From: Mycoplana azooxidifex | GTDB taxonomy: Bacteria; Pseudomonadota; Alphaproteobacteria; Rhizobiales; Rhizobiaceae | DNA: 64,000 nt | Assembly (NCBI RefSeq): GCF_014196765.1 | Contig: NZ_JACIEE010000001.1 | Location: 124,001 to 188,000 of the forward strand | Reading direction: 5' to 3' | Position numbers and translations under genes: made by a program | Notes under the pieces: generated by a model | What the model was told of the DNA's origin: nothing | Seen by the model: the letters and a program-made list of their open reading frames with translations, nothing else | The model's database searches: none | Shown here: positions 28,202 through 36,557 of the stretch, in pieces | Numbering within the stretch: the first letter of the stretch is position 1 | How the letters are laid out: each line of letters opens with the position of its first letter

Positions 28202-28813
28202 ATGTATTCGTTTCAGCAAACGTCGCCGGCGACTCATAGAACACAGCCTGACCAGCGGAGTTTCCAGCGCGTTTCCGTCAATCTCCCCGGCCGCCTCATG
28301 CTGCCCAATCACGACGAATACGAATGCACCGTCATCAACATGTCACCGGGCGACGTGTTTTTCGCCTGCCACGCGCGTCCGCGTGCGGGCGAACGGATCA
28401 TCGCCTATGTCGACCACCTCGGTCGTATCGAGGGCACCGTCAGCAAGAGCACCGACGACGGCTTCGTCATCCTCGTCAACGCGACCGAACGCAAGCGCGA
28501 GAAGCTCGCGGCCCAGCTCACCTGGATCGCCAACAAGCATGAACTCGGCTTGCCCGAAGACCGCCAGCACGATCGCCTGACGCCGCGGAACAGCCGCACC
28601 GAGCTCGCTCTCGACGACGGCCGCCACTATCCGTGCCGCATCATCGACCTCTCCCTGTCTGGCGCGGCGATCGACATCGAGGTTCGCCCGGCCGTCGGCA
28701 CCCCGGTCCAGCTCGGCAACATGCGCGGCAAGGTCGTCCGCCATTTCCAGGAAGGCGTCGCCATCGAGTTCTCGAGCGTGCAGTCCAAGGAAGCCCTGAC
28801 GGCCTTTCTCTGA
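28202..28813 (+). CDS. Tandem PilZ-domain protein, cyclic-di-GMP receptor candidate
   Basis: The protein has 203 residues. The first PilZ domain has the RxxxR motif at R19-R23, but its second motif reads NMSPG, one residue short of the consensus [D/N]xSxxG. The second domain has RLTPR (about residue 121) and a canonical DLSLSG. PilZ domains bind cyclic-di-GMP through these motifs, so the second domain is the likelier ligand site. There is no signal peptide or membrane helix. The next gene encodes a LapG-family protease, another family tied to cyclic-di-GMP. Confidence 0.88.
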   Translation: MYSFQQTSPATHRTQPDQRSFQRVSVNLPGRLMLPNHDEYECTVINMSPGDVFFACHARPRAGERIIAYVDHLGRIEGTVSKSTDDGFVILVNATERKREKLAAQLTWIANKHELGLPEDRQHDRLTPRNSRTELALDDGRHYPCRIIDLSLSGAAIDIEVRPAVGTPVQLGNMRGKVVRHFQEGVAIEFSSVQSKEALTAFL

Positions 28814-29213
28814 TCCGAACCGGCACATTCCCAAGTCGTCCCGAAATTTTTCCGTCGGACGCGAGTTCGATTTGCAGACGTCGAAGGCGATCGAAGCGCC
28901 GTGAATGACCCGGCATCGATGGCCGGACAGCGGCGCCACGAGCGGACCACCCGCGCCGCGCCTGCACCTGCAGCGCCGTACCGCTTTATAAAACCACGTA
29001 AATACAATGACCTGCGTGGATGGCACCGACGCGGCATGCCCTTCTGCGCCCCAGAAAATCGATACAATTTTACTTAAATTTGCCTCAAATACAGATCAAA
29101 TGAAGTTTGCATTTTATTCTTACTCGTCGAAATATTGATCTCAATTATACTTCGCAACTTCGCGTGGAGTAAAAAAATTAGTGCCATTGTTCCCTCAACA
29201 CAGGGACACGGCA
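28814..29213. other. Intergenic region with an AT-rich block, 400 bases
   Basis: The first 230 bases have normal composition. From about 29050 to 29200 the sequence turns strongly AT-rich (for example AATTTTACTTAAATTTGCC and TTGCATTTTATTC). This is typical of a regulated promoter or nucleoid-protein binding zone in a GC-rich genome. I found no gene in it. Confidence 0.5.
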
Positions 29214-29816
29214 ATGATCAAGAAGACTTCCTGGACAGGGACGCTCGCAGTTCTGATTTCCGTCGCATTCGGCTCGGCCGCTGGCGCAGCGCCTGCGAGC
29301 ATGTCGATCGCGGGGCCGACGAACCAGCCGATCGGCCACTACGAGTTCTGCAAGCAGCACGCTGACGAGTGCACCGCCACCGAGGCGGACCGCCCGCTCG
29401 CGCTGACGGAAAAGAGCTGGAAGCAGATCCTCGAGATCAATTACAGCGTCAACAGCTCGGTTGAACCGATGACGGACGACGAGATCTACGGTGTGGAGGA
29501 ACGCTGGAGCTACCCCGGCAGCGCAGGCGACTGCGAGGATTACGTCCTCCTCAAGCGCAAGCGCCTGATCGAAGCCGGCTTCTCCGCCTCCGACCTGCTG
29601 ATCACCGTGGTCCTGCAGCCGAACGGTGAAGGCCATGCCGTCCTCACCGTCCGCACCGATCGCGGCGACCTGGTCCTGGACAACATGCGTGACAAGGTCC
29701 TGCTCTGGTCGGAGACCGAGTACCGCTTCCTCAAGCGCCAGTCCGAACGCCACGCCGGCCGATGGGTCAAGCTCGAGGACGGTCGCGCGACGGTCGTCGT
29801 CGGCAGCGTGAAGTAG
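29214..29816 (+). CDS. Transglutaminase-like cysteine protease (BTLCP / LapG family)
   Basis: The 200-residue protein has a Sec signal peptide ending at SAAGAAPAS. The catalytic triad is C107 in AGDCEDY, H141 in GEGHAV and D156 in LVLDNM, the Cys-His-Asp order of the bacterial transglutaminase-like family (PF06035). LapG members cleave large surface adhesins in the periplasm and are held in check by the cyclic-di-GMP receptor LapD; no LapD or adhesin gene lies nearby. An AT-rich promoter precedes it and a strong terminator follows. Confidence 0.9.
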   Translation: MIKKTSWTGTLAVLISVAFGSAAGAAPASMSIAGPTNQPIGHYEFCKQHADECTATEADRPLALTEKSWKQILEINYSVNSSVEPMTDDEIYGVEERWSYPGSAGDCEDYVLLKRKRLIEAGFSASDLLITVVLQPNGEGHAVLTVRTDRGDLVLDNMRDKVLLWSETEYRFLKRQSERHAGRWVKLEDGRATVVVGSVK

Positions 29817-29910
29817 TCGTCGATCCCGGACGCCCTCCTTCGGAAGGGCTACGGCCTGCAGCAAGAGAAAGGGCCCGGTCAGTCCCAATCCCCGTCCCGA
29901 CCACGGCCCT

Positions 29911-29950
29911 GGCGGTCGGCTCTGTCCCTTGGGCCGGCCGCCGTTTTTTT
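29911..29950 (+). terminator. Rho-independent terminator
   Basis: GGCGGTCGGC pairs with GCCGGCCGCC (one G-T pair, valid only on this strand) and is followed by GTTTTTTT. It ends the LapG-like transcript. Confidence 0.8.
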
Positions 29951-30099
29951 GAAGACCTGCATCCGTCTTCGACCGCCCGTTAACCGAATATCAACCGTAA
30001 CTGAAACACCTTCGGTTGCATGCAAGCAAGCTCCGCGCCGGGTCCACCCGGTAGCGTCTCGCTTGGCCCCACTCCCCCTCGGGTCGCTACGGGACGATC

Positions 30100-30891
30100 A
30101 TGCACGCAGGCCCACACGCCATGGACACCGAAGCGGACACCCTCGTTTCGCCCCGCTTCCTCAAGCGGTTGACGTTCGGTGTCGCCGTGCTTGCCTGCCT
30201 GACCGTCGCCATCAGCATCGGCGGGCGGAAGCTCGGCGAGCACATCGCGCTTGCGGGACACACCGAAGACCGCGCCGTCGTGAACGTCCTGATCGGCCAG
30301 GACCTCCTGCGCCTGCCGGCCAACGCCATCCGCTTCGAAGACCAGCGCACGAGCGGCCCGACAGACCGGATCGACCTCTACCTGACCTGGCCGGAGATGG
30401 AGGGCTACACGGCCGTAAACCGAAGCCGCTTCAACGACGTGGCAAGCCCGGAAAGCTTGATTTTCGCGCAACTGTCGCAGAGCACGATGTCACGCGACAT
30501 GTCCGGGCGGGTCGAGCCGATCTATTCGCATCTCTTCGACGGTGTGCCGGAAAAAGCTCCGGCGGGCCTGACCCTGCGCCGGCTGAAGGCAAGTTCGGGC
30601 TACGAGCAGGAAGTGCTCCTCACCGCACCCCTGCCGGACGGCTCCACCTACGCCGTGCGCTGCATCCTGCCGGGGCCCGATCACGCCACCACCAGCGCCG
30701 ATTGCCAGCGGGATATCCACATCGGCGACGATCTGTCGCTGATTTACCGATTCTCGAGCAGACTTTTGCCGCAGTGGCAGGCGATGGAGCAGGCCATCCG
30801 GACCTTCGCCAGCGGCAGCCTGGCCGAGAAGGGGCACACCTCCCCCAGCCGCCCCGAAGATCAAAAAGCGACAGAAACATTCAACCAATGA
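30100..30891 (+). CDS. Conserved hypothetical protein with one membrane anchor
   Basis: The protein has 263 residues. A single N-terminal membrane helix (about 27-42, FGVAVLACLTVAISIGG) is followed by a soluble periplasmic domain. That domain has EGYTAVNRSRFND, then TLRRLKASSGYEQEV, and two Cys (RCILPG and DCQRDI) that may form a disulfide. ATG 30100 and ATG 30121 are both possible. It precedes the D,D-carboxypeptidase gene in the same direction. Similar proteins occur in rhizobia; the function is unknown to me. Confidence 0.75.
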   Translation: MHAGPHAMDTEADTLVSPRFLKRLTFGVAVLACLTVAISIGGRKLGEHIALAGHTEDRAVVNVLIGQDLLRLPANAIRFEDQRTSGPTDRIDLYLTWPEMEGYTAVNRSRFNDVASPESLIFAQLSQSTMSRDMSGRVEPIYSHLFDGVPEKAPAGLTLRRLKASSGYEQEVLLTAPLPDGSTYAVRCILPGPDHATTSADCQRDIHIGDDLSLIYRFSSRLLPQWQAMEQAIRTFASGSLAEKGHTSPSRPEDQKATETFNQ

Positions 30892-30982
30892 TTCATCATA
30901 AACCGATTGGTAACCCTGCACCGATACGATCGCTCAAATCATCGTTCGCCTCCCCTGTCCGAACGAAACAGCAATCAGAGAC

Positions 30983-32464
30983 TTGAAGAGTAACAGCGTG
31001 TTCCGTTCCGTATTTTCCGTCCTCCTGTCGCGCGCGGCCGGTCTTGCAGGTGCAACGGCAAAATGCCTGCTCGTGGCGGGCACCATCGCCGCAGCCACGG
31101 CCTCCACCGCACAGGCAGATCCGAAATATGCAGGCATCGTCATCGATGCGAAAACGGGCAAGGTCCTCTACGGCGAAGCCCCCGATGCGCTGCGCTACCC
31201 CGCCTCGCTGACCAAGATGATGACGATCTACCTGACCTTCGAAGCACTCGAGGCCGGCAAGATCTCGAAGAACACGCTGGTTCCCGTCTCCAAGCATGCC
31301 GCCGGCGAACCGCCCTCCAAGCTCGGCGTCCGCCCGGGAAGCAAGCTCACCGTCGAGCAGGCCATCCAGGCGCTCGTCACCCGTTCCGCCAACGACGTGG
31401 CCACAGCGCTCGGCGAATTTCTCGGCGGCTCCGAAGACCGCTTTGCCCGCATGATGACGCAGAAGGCGCGTGCACTCGGCATGACGCGTACCGTCTATCG
31501 CAATGCGCATGGCCTGCCCAACACAGCACAGGTCACGACCGCGCGCGACCAGGCCCGGCTCGGCCTGGCGCTGCGCCAGCATTTCCCCCAGTACTACGAC
31601 TATTTCAGCACCCGCAGCTTCCGATACGGCAAGCAGACCATCGGCAACCACAACCGGCTGCTCGGCGCCGTTCGCGGCGTGGACGGGATCAAGACGGGCT
31701 ACACGCGCGCCTCCGGCTTCAACCTTGTGACCTCCGCGCAGGCGGATGGACGCAGCGTCGTCGGCGTCGTCCTCGGCGGCCGTTCGGGCGGCTCCCGCGA
31801 CCAGCAGATGAAGCGCCTGATTGCCAGCTACATGCCGAAGGCATCGCGCCGCGGCAGCGGCAACCTGATTGCCGAAACCGAAGATGCACCGACGCTGACC
31901 GCCGGCGCCGCCGCAAAGGCCGTATCGGCGAGTGTCACCGCTGCCGCCCCTTCCTTCGATCTTCCCGACAACGGCCCGGTCCCGACCTATCGCTACGAGG
32001 AATCCCGGATCGAGACGGCCTACGCAGCCACCTCCGGCGCGAGCGCTGCAGGCGTCGTCGGCAAGGAGGCACTCGCCGCGACGCTGCGCATCCAGCGCGA
32101 AGTCGCGACGCCACAGCAGGCGCCCGAGGACGTGATCGAGCAGGGAGACACCGACAATTCGGTCGACGCGCTCACCACCTCTTCCACCGCCGGCAGTGCC
32201 TCGGAACGGTCGGTTCCCTCCGGCTGGGTGATCCAGATCGGCGCGACGCCGGACCGGACCCAGGCGCAGGCGCTCCTCGACAATGCAAAGGATCGCGGCG
32301 GCAAGGCCTTGAGCGGCGCCCAGCCGTTCACCGTCGCCGTCGGCGAAGGCAACGGTCAGCTCTACCGGGCCCGCTTCGCCGGCTTCTCCGGCCAGGACGG
32401 CGCCGTCAACGCCTGCAAGGCTTTGAAGAAAAAGGGGTTCGCTTGCTGGGCGAGCCAGCAGTAA
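30983..32464 (+). CDS. D-alanyl-D-alanine carboxypeptidase with C-terminal SPOR domain
   Basis: The enzyme trims the terminal D-Ala from peptidoglycan stem peptides in the periplasm. From TTG 30983 (GTG 30998 is the alternative) it has 493 residues. The signal peptide ends near STAQA-DP, S75 and K78 sit in SLTK, then come SAND and KTGYTRASG. A low-complexity Ala/Thr linker at about 290-405 joins a SPOR domain (GWVIQIGATPDRTQAQALLD through FACWAS), which binds denuded septal glycan. This PBP5-like plus SPOR layout is usual for rhizobial DacC-type enzymes. Confidence 0.93.
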   Translation: MKSNSVFRSVFSVLLSRAAGLAGATAKCLLVAGTIAAATASTAQADPKYAGIVIDAKTGKVLYGEAPDALRYPASLTKMMTIYLTFEALEAGKISKNTLVPVSKHAAGEPPSKLGVRPGSKLTVEQAIQALVTRSANDVATALGEFLGGSEDRFARMMTQKARALGMTRTVYRNAHGLPNTAQVTTARDQARLGLALRQHFPQYYDYFSTRSFRYGKQTIGNHNRLLGAVRGVDGIKTGYTRASGFNLVTSAQADGRSVVGVVLGGRSGGSRDQQMKRLIASYMPKASRRGSGNLIAETEDAPTLTAGAAAKAVSASVTAAAPSFDLPDNGPVPTYRYEESRIETAYAATSGASAAGVVGKEALAATLRIQREVATPQQAPEDVIEQGDTDNSVDALTTSSTAGSASERSVPSGWVIQIGATPDRTQAQALLDNAKDRGGKALSGAQPFTVAVGEGNGQLYRARFAGFSGQDGAVNACKALKKKGFACWASQQ

Positions 32465-32641
32465 CAGCATCGACGACGCAGGGACACGATCACAGATGGA
32501 CCAGCGGAGTTCGAAATTCAGCCTCGGTCGAGGCATTCGCCGGATGGGTTTGATTATCGGCGGTCGAGACCAGGCAGGCGGAGCCATCTTCCGGCATCCG
32601 CCGACCTCGATTGGGTATTGCGTACGAGGGACAACACGGCG

Positions 32642-32896
32642 ATGAACGAGAACGTTACCGGCACAAGGCATGGCCCCAAACGGGACCTTCGGAGCGGCTT
32701 GCACCCGCTGCACGAGGCGGCACTTCGCCTCGCCGACATCGGGCTCAATCGTTCCCGCGCCCGCACCAAGGATCTCGTCGGCATGCTGCTGGCGCACGGC
32801 GCCCGCGCCTGGCGCACAGCGCAGCCGGAAGTCGGCATCCATCTGCACGTCCATCGCAGCGGCCGCAGCCACCCCGTCCGGATGCGTGTCAGGTAG
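32642..32896 (+). CDS. Small basic hypothetical protein
   Basis: The frame has 84 residues, rich in Arg and His, and begins MNENVTGTRHG. GAGGGA lies about 12 bases upstream. Third codon positions are GC-rich, as in true genes here, but an opposite-strand frame overlaps it. It follows the carboxypeptidase gene after 177 bases. There is no recognisable domain. Confidence 0.42.
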   Translation: MNENVTGTRHGPKRDLRSGLHPLHEAALRLADIGLNRSRARTKDLVGMLLAHGARAWRTAQPEVGIHLHVHRSGRSHPVRMRVR

Positions 32897-32953
32897 AGAC
32901 GGACGCGCCCTTTCGACCGGAGACTCGATCCTCGGAACGATTGCCGGTCTCCG

Positions 32954-33805
32954 TCATTTGCCGCAGCAATTGCCGTAACGCTTGCCGGAACCGCAGGGGC
33001 AGAGATCGCCGCTGCGCCGTTGCAACCGGGCGATCAACGGCAGCATCAGCGCGGACGGCACCACGGACGACGCGAGTGCCGTGAGCTTTGCGGACATGCC
33101 CGGGATGACTAGCCGGCGTCCGGCTCGGAACCCGCGCCAGGCGCGTTCCGCCACATAGTCGGCATCCAGCCGCGGCAGCACCTTGAACAGCATGGACTTC
33201 CCTGCCCCCGAAAGCTCGAGGAATTCGGTCGCGACCGGCCCCGGGCACGCACAGGTGACCGTCACGCCGATGGGGAGCATCTCCGTGTAAAGCGCTTCCG
33301 AAAATGAGCGGACGAATCCCTTGCTGGCATAGTATATCGCCATGCCGGGTCCCGGGGTGAAACTGGCGATCGAGCCGAGATTGAGCACGCCGCCGCGCTT
33401 GCGGGCCGCCATTCCCTTCAGGAAATGCAGCGTCAGTTCGCTGAGCGCGCGGATGTTGAGATCGACGATGCGGATCTGGTCCTCGACAGGCAGGAGCGTC
33501 GCCGCCCCCCGCAGCCCGATCCCGGCGCTGTTGACGAGAACGTCGCAGTAGAGACCGCTGCGGTCCAGTTCCGCCTGCAGTAGCTGTGCCACGTCCCCGG
33601 ACATCAGATCGAGGACGACCGTAAACGGCTCCGCCCCCGCAGCGCGCACCTCGGCGGCCACCTCGGTTAGTCCTTCCCGTGAGCGGGCGACAAGAACGAT
33701 CGGTCCGCCCTCGCGCGCGGCCACCCTGGCAATCGACCGACCGATGCCGCGGGAGGCGCCGACGACGACCACGGCGGGCCGGCTCTCTGCGGAAGCGGCG
33801 GTCAT
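32954..33805 (-). CDS. SDR oxidoreductase with C-terminal SEC-C zinc motif
   Basis: The protein has 283 residues. The SDR core shows VVGASRGIGR (cofactor), NSAGIG, LGSIASF (Ser) and YYASKGF (Tyr and Lys), with a hydrophobic segment near 245-262. The last 17 residues are a SEC-C motif, CPCGSGKRYGNCCGK (C269, C271, C280, C281), a zinc site best known from the SecA tail and many fusion proteins. Its ATG overlaps the stop of the acyltransferase gene upstream, so they are co-translated. Lipid or polyketide-like chemistry is conceivable but unproven. Confidence 0.88.
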   Translation of the reverse strand: MTAASAESRPAVVVVGASRGIGRSIARVAAREGGPIVLVARSREGLTEVAAEVRAAGAEPFTVVLDLMSGDVAQLLQAELDRSGLYCDVLVNSAGIGLRGAATLLPVEDQIRIVDLNIRALSELTLHFLKGMAARKRGGVLNLGSIASFTPGPGMAIYYASKGFVRSFSEALYTEMLPIGVTVTCACPGPVATEFLELSGAGKSMLFKVLPRLDADYVAERAWRGFRAGRRLVIPGMSAKLTALASSVVPSALMLPLIARLQRRSGDLCPCGSGKRYGNCCGK

Positions 33806-34599
33806 CCCGTCGTCCTCGCCACCGGATGCTGACCGGGGCCTTCCGAAGACGCGCCGCTGCCCGGCATGCCGTTGACCTCGGCAGCCACCTCGCCGTTCAG
33901 GATCGCCTCGAAGCGCTCGAGCGCACGGGCGACATTCGCTCCGTCCATCACGCGGTGATCATAGAGGATGCGCACGGTCACCGTGCCGTCTTCGCGGATC
34001 GGACCGTAGTTCAGAAGCGTCGTCAGCGGCGTCAGCGGGTTCAGCGATTCCGCACCGAGCCCCGAATAGACCGAGAACTGGAACGTGCCGAAATGACGGC
34101 CGCGCCGCCGGGCGATATTGAGACCCAGCCACATCAGCAGCCAGCGCAGCGGGCCTGGCAGCCGCGCGATCTTCAGCGCCCGCCGGAATTCCTTGTTCTC
34201 CAGCACCGGGCGCGTCCGGGCGGTCTCCATCATCGCCTGGAGTTCGGCAATGGAGCGCCGCTCCGGCCCCTTGATGGAGCCGAGCAGCACGATCCGCTCG
34301 CCCTCGAATTCGCGCTCGTGGGCGACGGAGGCGACGCTGAGCCCAAATTCGTAGAAGTGCGGCCAAGGCAGCTTGACATAGGCACGCCGCAGTTCCGGCA
34401 CTTCCTGGGAAAGAAGCCCGTAGCCCTTGACGAAGAGGACGCTCCAGGAGGGTCTTTCCGGCCGGGCGGCACGTGCGGACAGGAGCGGCGCGAGGTTCAT
34501 CTGCCGCTGCACGGTGACCCGCGGGATGCCGATCGAAAAGCGCATCAGATCGCAGACGAGCCGCCGCGGTGCCGAAATCTTGAGGGCCCTGCCTCGCAT
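33802..34599 (-). CDS. Stand-alone 2-oxoacid dehydrogenase-type acyltransferase domain
   Basis: The protein has 265 residues. The C-terminal half keeps the E2 catalytic motif HRVMDGA (H215 and D219, HxxxDG), as in dihydrolipoamide and chloramphenicol acetyltransferases. There is no lipoyl domain or E1/E3-binding domain, and no dehydrogenase subunits lie nearby. A hydrophobic stretch near 150-162 may touch the membrane. GGAGGAAGG gives a strong ribosome site at ATG 34599. It overlaps the SEC-C SDR gene by four bases, so the two likely act in one pathway. Confidence 0.82.
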   Translation of the reverse strand: MRGRALKISAPRRLVCDLMRFSIGIPRVTVQRQMNLAPLLSARAARPERPSWSVLFVKGYGLLSQEVPELRRAYVKLPWPHFYEFGLSVASVAHEREFEGERIVLLGSIKGPERRSIAELQAMMETARTRPVLENKEFRRALKIARLPGPLRWLLMWLGLNIARRRGRHFGTFQFSVYSGLGAESLNPLTPLTTLLNYGPIREDGTVTVRILYDHRVMDGANVARALERFEAILNGEVAAEVNGMPGSGASSEGPGQHPVARTTG

Positions 34600-34622
34600 C
34601 CTTCCTCCGAAACCTCGCGCAT

Positions 34623-34642
34623 GTTCACCTGCGCCTGTGAAC
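34623..34642. promoter_or_regulatory. Inverted repeat upstream of the acyltransferase-SDR operon
   Basis: GTTCAC and GTGAAC flank CTGCGCCT, 24 bases upstream of the operon's ATG. This is an operator-like position. No adjacent regulator is known. Confidence 0.3.
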
Positions 34643-34738
34643 CATGTTGTTGATGAAAGTGCCTGGTTCGGCGATCACGACATGGTGGAAATACTCACCC
34701 GGAGCGCGGCAAACGACCCTGAAAGCTCGCGGCACGCC

Positions 34739-35341
34739 CTAATAGACAAACGGTATGATTCGCTTCGTCCTGTCCATGTAGTCCCGGTAGTCGGTGCCGA
34801 AGGTGTCGAGCATCATCCGCTCTTCCCTGTCCACCCGCAGGAAGAACAGAGCTGCGAATCCCGCGAGCCCTGCCAGTCCTACGAACCAGTTGGCCAGCAG
34901 CAGCGCCTGCCCCACCGCCATCATCAGGAACGAGGTATACATCGGATGGCGAACGAGCGAATAGGGGCCGCCGGATATCAGTTTGTGCTTGTCGCGGATC
35001 TCGAGCGTGATCGACCAGTTCTTGCCGAGTTCCTTGTGCGTCCTCCGGAAGAGCCAGACGGCGGCGAAGAACAGGGCGGCGCCGAGCACAACCCGGAAAG
35101 CACCGGCCGGATAGTCGGCGGATGCCGGAAAGCCGGTGGCGACATAAATCGCCGGCACCAGTCCCATGCCGAGCATCGCAGCACCCAGGCCGCACATGTC
35201 GACCGGCGACCGGCGGTTCAGCACGACCTGCGTCCGCCGCGCCCGCCGCTCGAACGGATAGCGGATGACGTACCAGGCGATCCCGCCCAGCGCCCACAGG
35301 ACCGCCCCCAGGGTAGCGACAGACATGCCCATGCCGTTCAC
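34739..35341 (-). CDS. Isoprenylcysteine methyltransferase-like membrane protein
   Basis: The protein has 200 residues and about five membrane helices. The C-terminal block GPYSLVRHPMYTS, then EERMMLDTFGTDYRDYM is the S-adenosylmethionine-binding signature of the ICMT/PEMT family. Bacterial members methylate diverse small or lipid acceptors; the substrate cannot be inferred here. The longest start is GTG 35341; ATG 35332 or 35326 are equally plausible. It lies upstream of the acyltransferase-SDR pair on the same strand, 139 bases away. Confidence 0.87.
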   Translation of the reverse strand: MNGMGMSVATLGAVLWALGGIAWYVIRYPFERRARRTQVVLNRRSPVDMCGLGAAMLGMGLVPAIYVATGFPASADYPAGAFRVVLGAALFFAAVWLFRRTHKELGKNWSITLEIRDKHKLISGGPYSLVRHPMYTSFLMMAVGQALLLANWFVGLAGLAGFAALFFLRVDREERMMLDTFGTDYRDYMDRTKRIIPFVY

Positions 35342-35392
35342 CGCAAGCCCTCATCCGGCCGCGGCGTCGACGTCTCCCGATAGGTCATGGTC

Positions 35393-35977
35393 TTATCCCC
35401 CATTCATCTCACGAAGCTTCGTGATGAACTGCTGCGGCCGGAGCCAGATCGCCGGTGCCTTGTAGCCCATGGAACGGGCGATCTCCGCCACGAAGGCGTT
35501 GCAGTTGTAGACGGAAGCCTGCCAGACCTTGGACTTCGCCTGCAGTTGCCGGATGAAGGCCACCGTCTTGCGGTACTCCGCCTCGGTCAGCATAACACGC
35601 CAGCTTGCCGACCTGTACTGTTCTTCCAGGTCGCCGTCGCTGGCGCCGGTCTCTGCCGGCACGGGAACGATATGGCCAAGCACGTAGGGGGCGGGGTCGT
35701 TCGAAGCCGGTGCGAGGCCAGCGACCTCCTGGGTAACCGGCCGGCCGCCCTTCCCCATCTGGCCGAAAACCACATAGGAATGACCGTAGGTGAGCGCATA
35801 TCGCGATCGGAATTCGATGAAATAGCGCGCCGCGCTCCGGTTGGATTCCGGCGTGCCCGCATAGCCGCGATATTCGGATGTGTAGCGGGGGAGTGGTGGC
35901 TTGTCCTCCGATTGGCAGGAGGCGAGGGCCAGGGAAAAGAGGATCAAAAGCGATGCATGGCTCTTGCCCAGCGTCAT
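35393..35977 (-). CDS. Lipoprotein with NCxxF motif, possible papain-like fold
   Basis: From ATG 35977 (GGAG seven to eight bases upstream) the protein has 194 residues with a lipoprotein signal ending in LALASC. The mature part has TYGHSYVVFGQ and, later, VYNCNAFVAEIARSMG. A His followed by a Cys within an Asn-Cys helix resembles permuted NlpC/P60 or LRAT-type papain folds. That comparison is by eye only. An upstream start at 35995 or 36019 is less likely. The protein is predicted to be anchored in the outer membrane. Confidence 0.72.
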   Translation of the reverse strand: MTLGKSHASLLILFSLALASCQSEDKPPLPRYTSEYRGYAGTPESNRSAARYFIEFRSRYALTYGHSYVVFGQMGKGGRPVTQEVAGLAPASNDPAPYVLGHIVPVPAETGASDGDLEEQYRSASWRVMLTEAEYRKTVAFIRQLQAKSKVWQASVYNCNAFVAEIARSMGYKAPAIWLRPQQFITKLREMNGG

Positions 35978-36116
35978 GAATACGCTCCGTCGCATGCCAC
36001 GTATGTCGTAGGCCTGCACTGTATCTGAGATTGCCTTATGCGCTCCGAGCCGGAACGCGCATTTCGAGCTGGACGGGGAAGCACCGCAAGGCGCCTCCCC
36101 GGACCAAGGTCAGTCT

Positions 36117-36245
36117 TTACTTATAGACCGGAGCCGGCTGTTCGACCGGAGGTGGAGCCTTGCCCTTGCCCTTGCCAACGGTGTCACACGCGGTGAGACC
36201 GGCAACGGAAAGCACTGCTACTGCCACAATGAAAAGTCTGCTCAT
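36117..36245 (-). CDS. Very small lipoprotein, 42 residues
   Basis: The protein begins MSRLFIVAVAVLSVAG, then LTACDTVGKGKGKAPPP and PAPVYK. It has a complete lipoprotein signal (lipobox LTAC) and a mature peptide of only 23 residues rich in Lys, Gly and Pro. AAGGAGAGGA eight bases before ATG 36245 is one of the best ribosome sites in the window, so translation is very likely. It resembles small entericidin-type lipoproteins in size only. The function is unknown. Confidence 0.75.
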   Translation of the reverse strand: MSRLFIVAVAVLSVAGLTACDTVGKGKGKAPPPVEQPAPVYK

Positions 36246-36557
36246 CCAGATGTCCTCTCCTTGATTCGGAATAGGTTTTTCGAAGGCAACGCACTAGTAA
36301 TAGCCGCAAAAACAACAAAGGCATAGTGCAGAAACACCACAAAGTTAATTCGCAGGAAGAGCGGCCAAGATCAGATTTTTCAACAGCTTGTAGCAATTGC
36401 GTGATGAGCCTGGGCTGTACCCGCCGTTTGCGCGGGGAGGCATGTCCGCAAGCGACGATATTCGCTCCGGCGAATCGAATTCTTGCAGGATCGCCCCCTG
36501 GCAGGCGGGCGCAGGATCACCGGCGCGAACATCTGTTCCGCGGGCGCCGGGCGGCCG
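36246..36557. other. Intergenic region, 312 bases
   Basis: This region lies between the L,D-transpeptidase stop and the small lipoprotein start, both on the minus strand. The AT-richer part (36250-36390) near the small gene likely holds its promoter, though no convincing -35/-10 pair stands out. The rest has no gene or strong structure. Confidence 0.4.
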
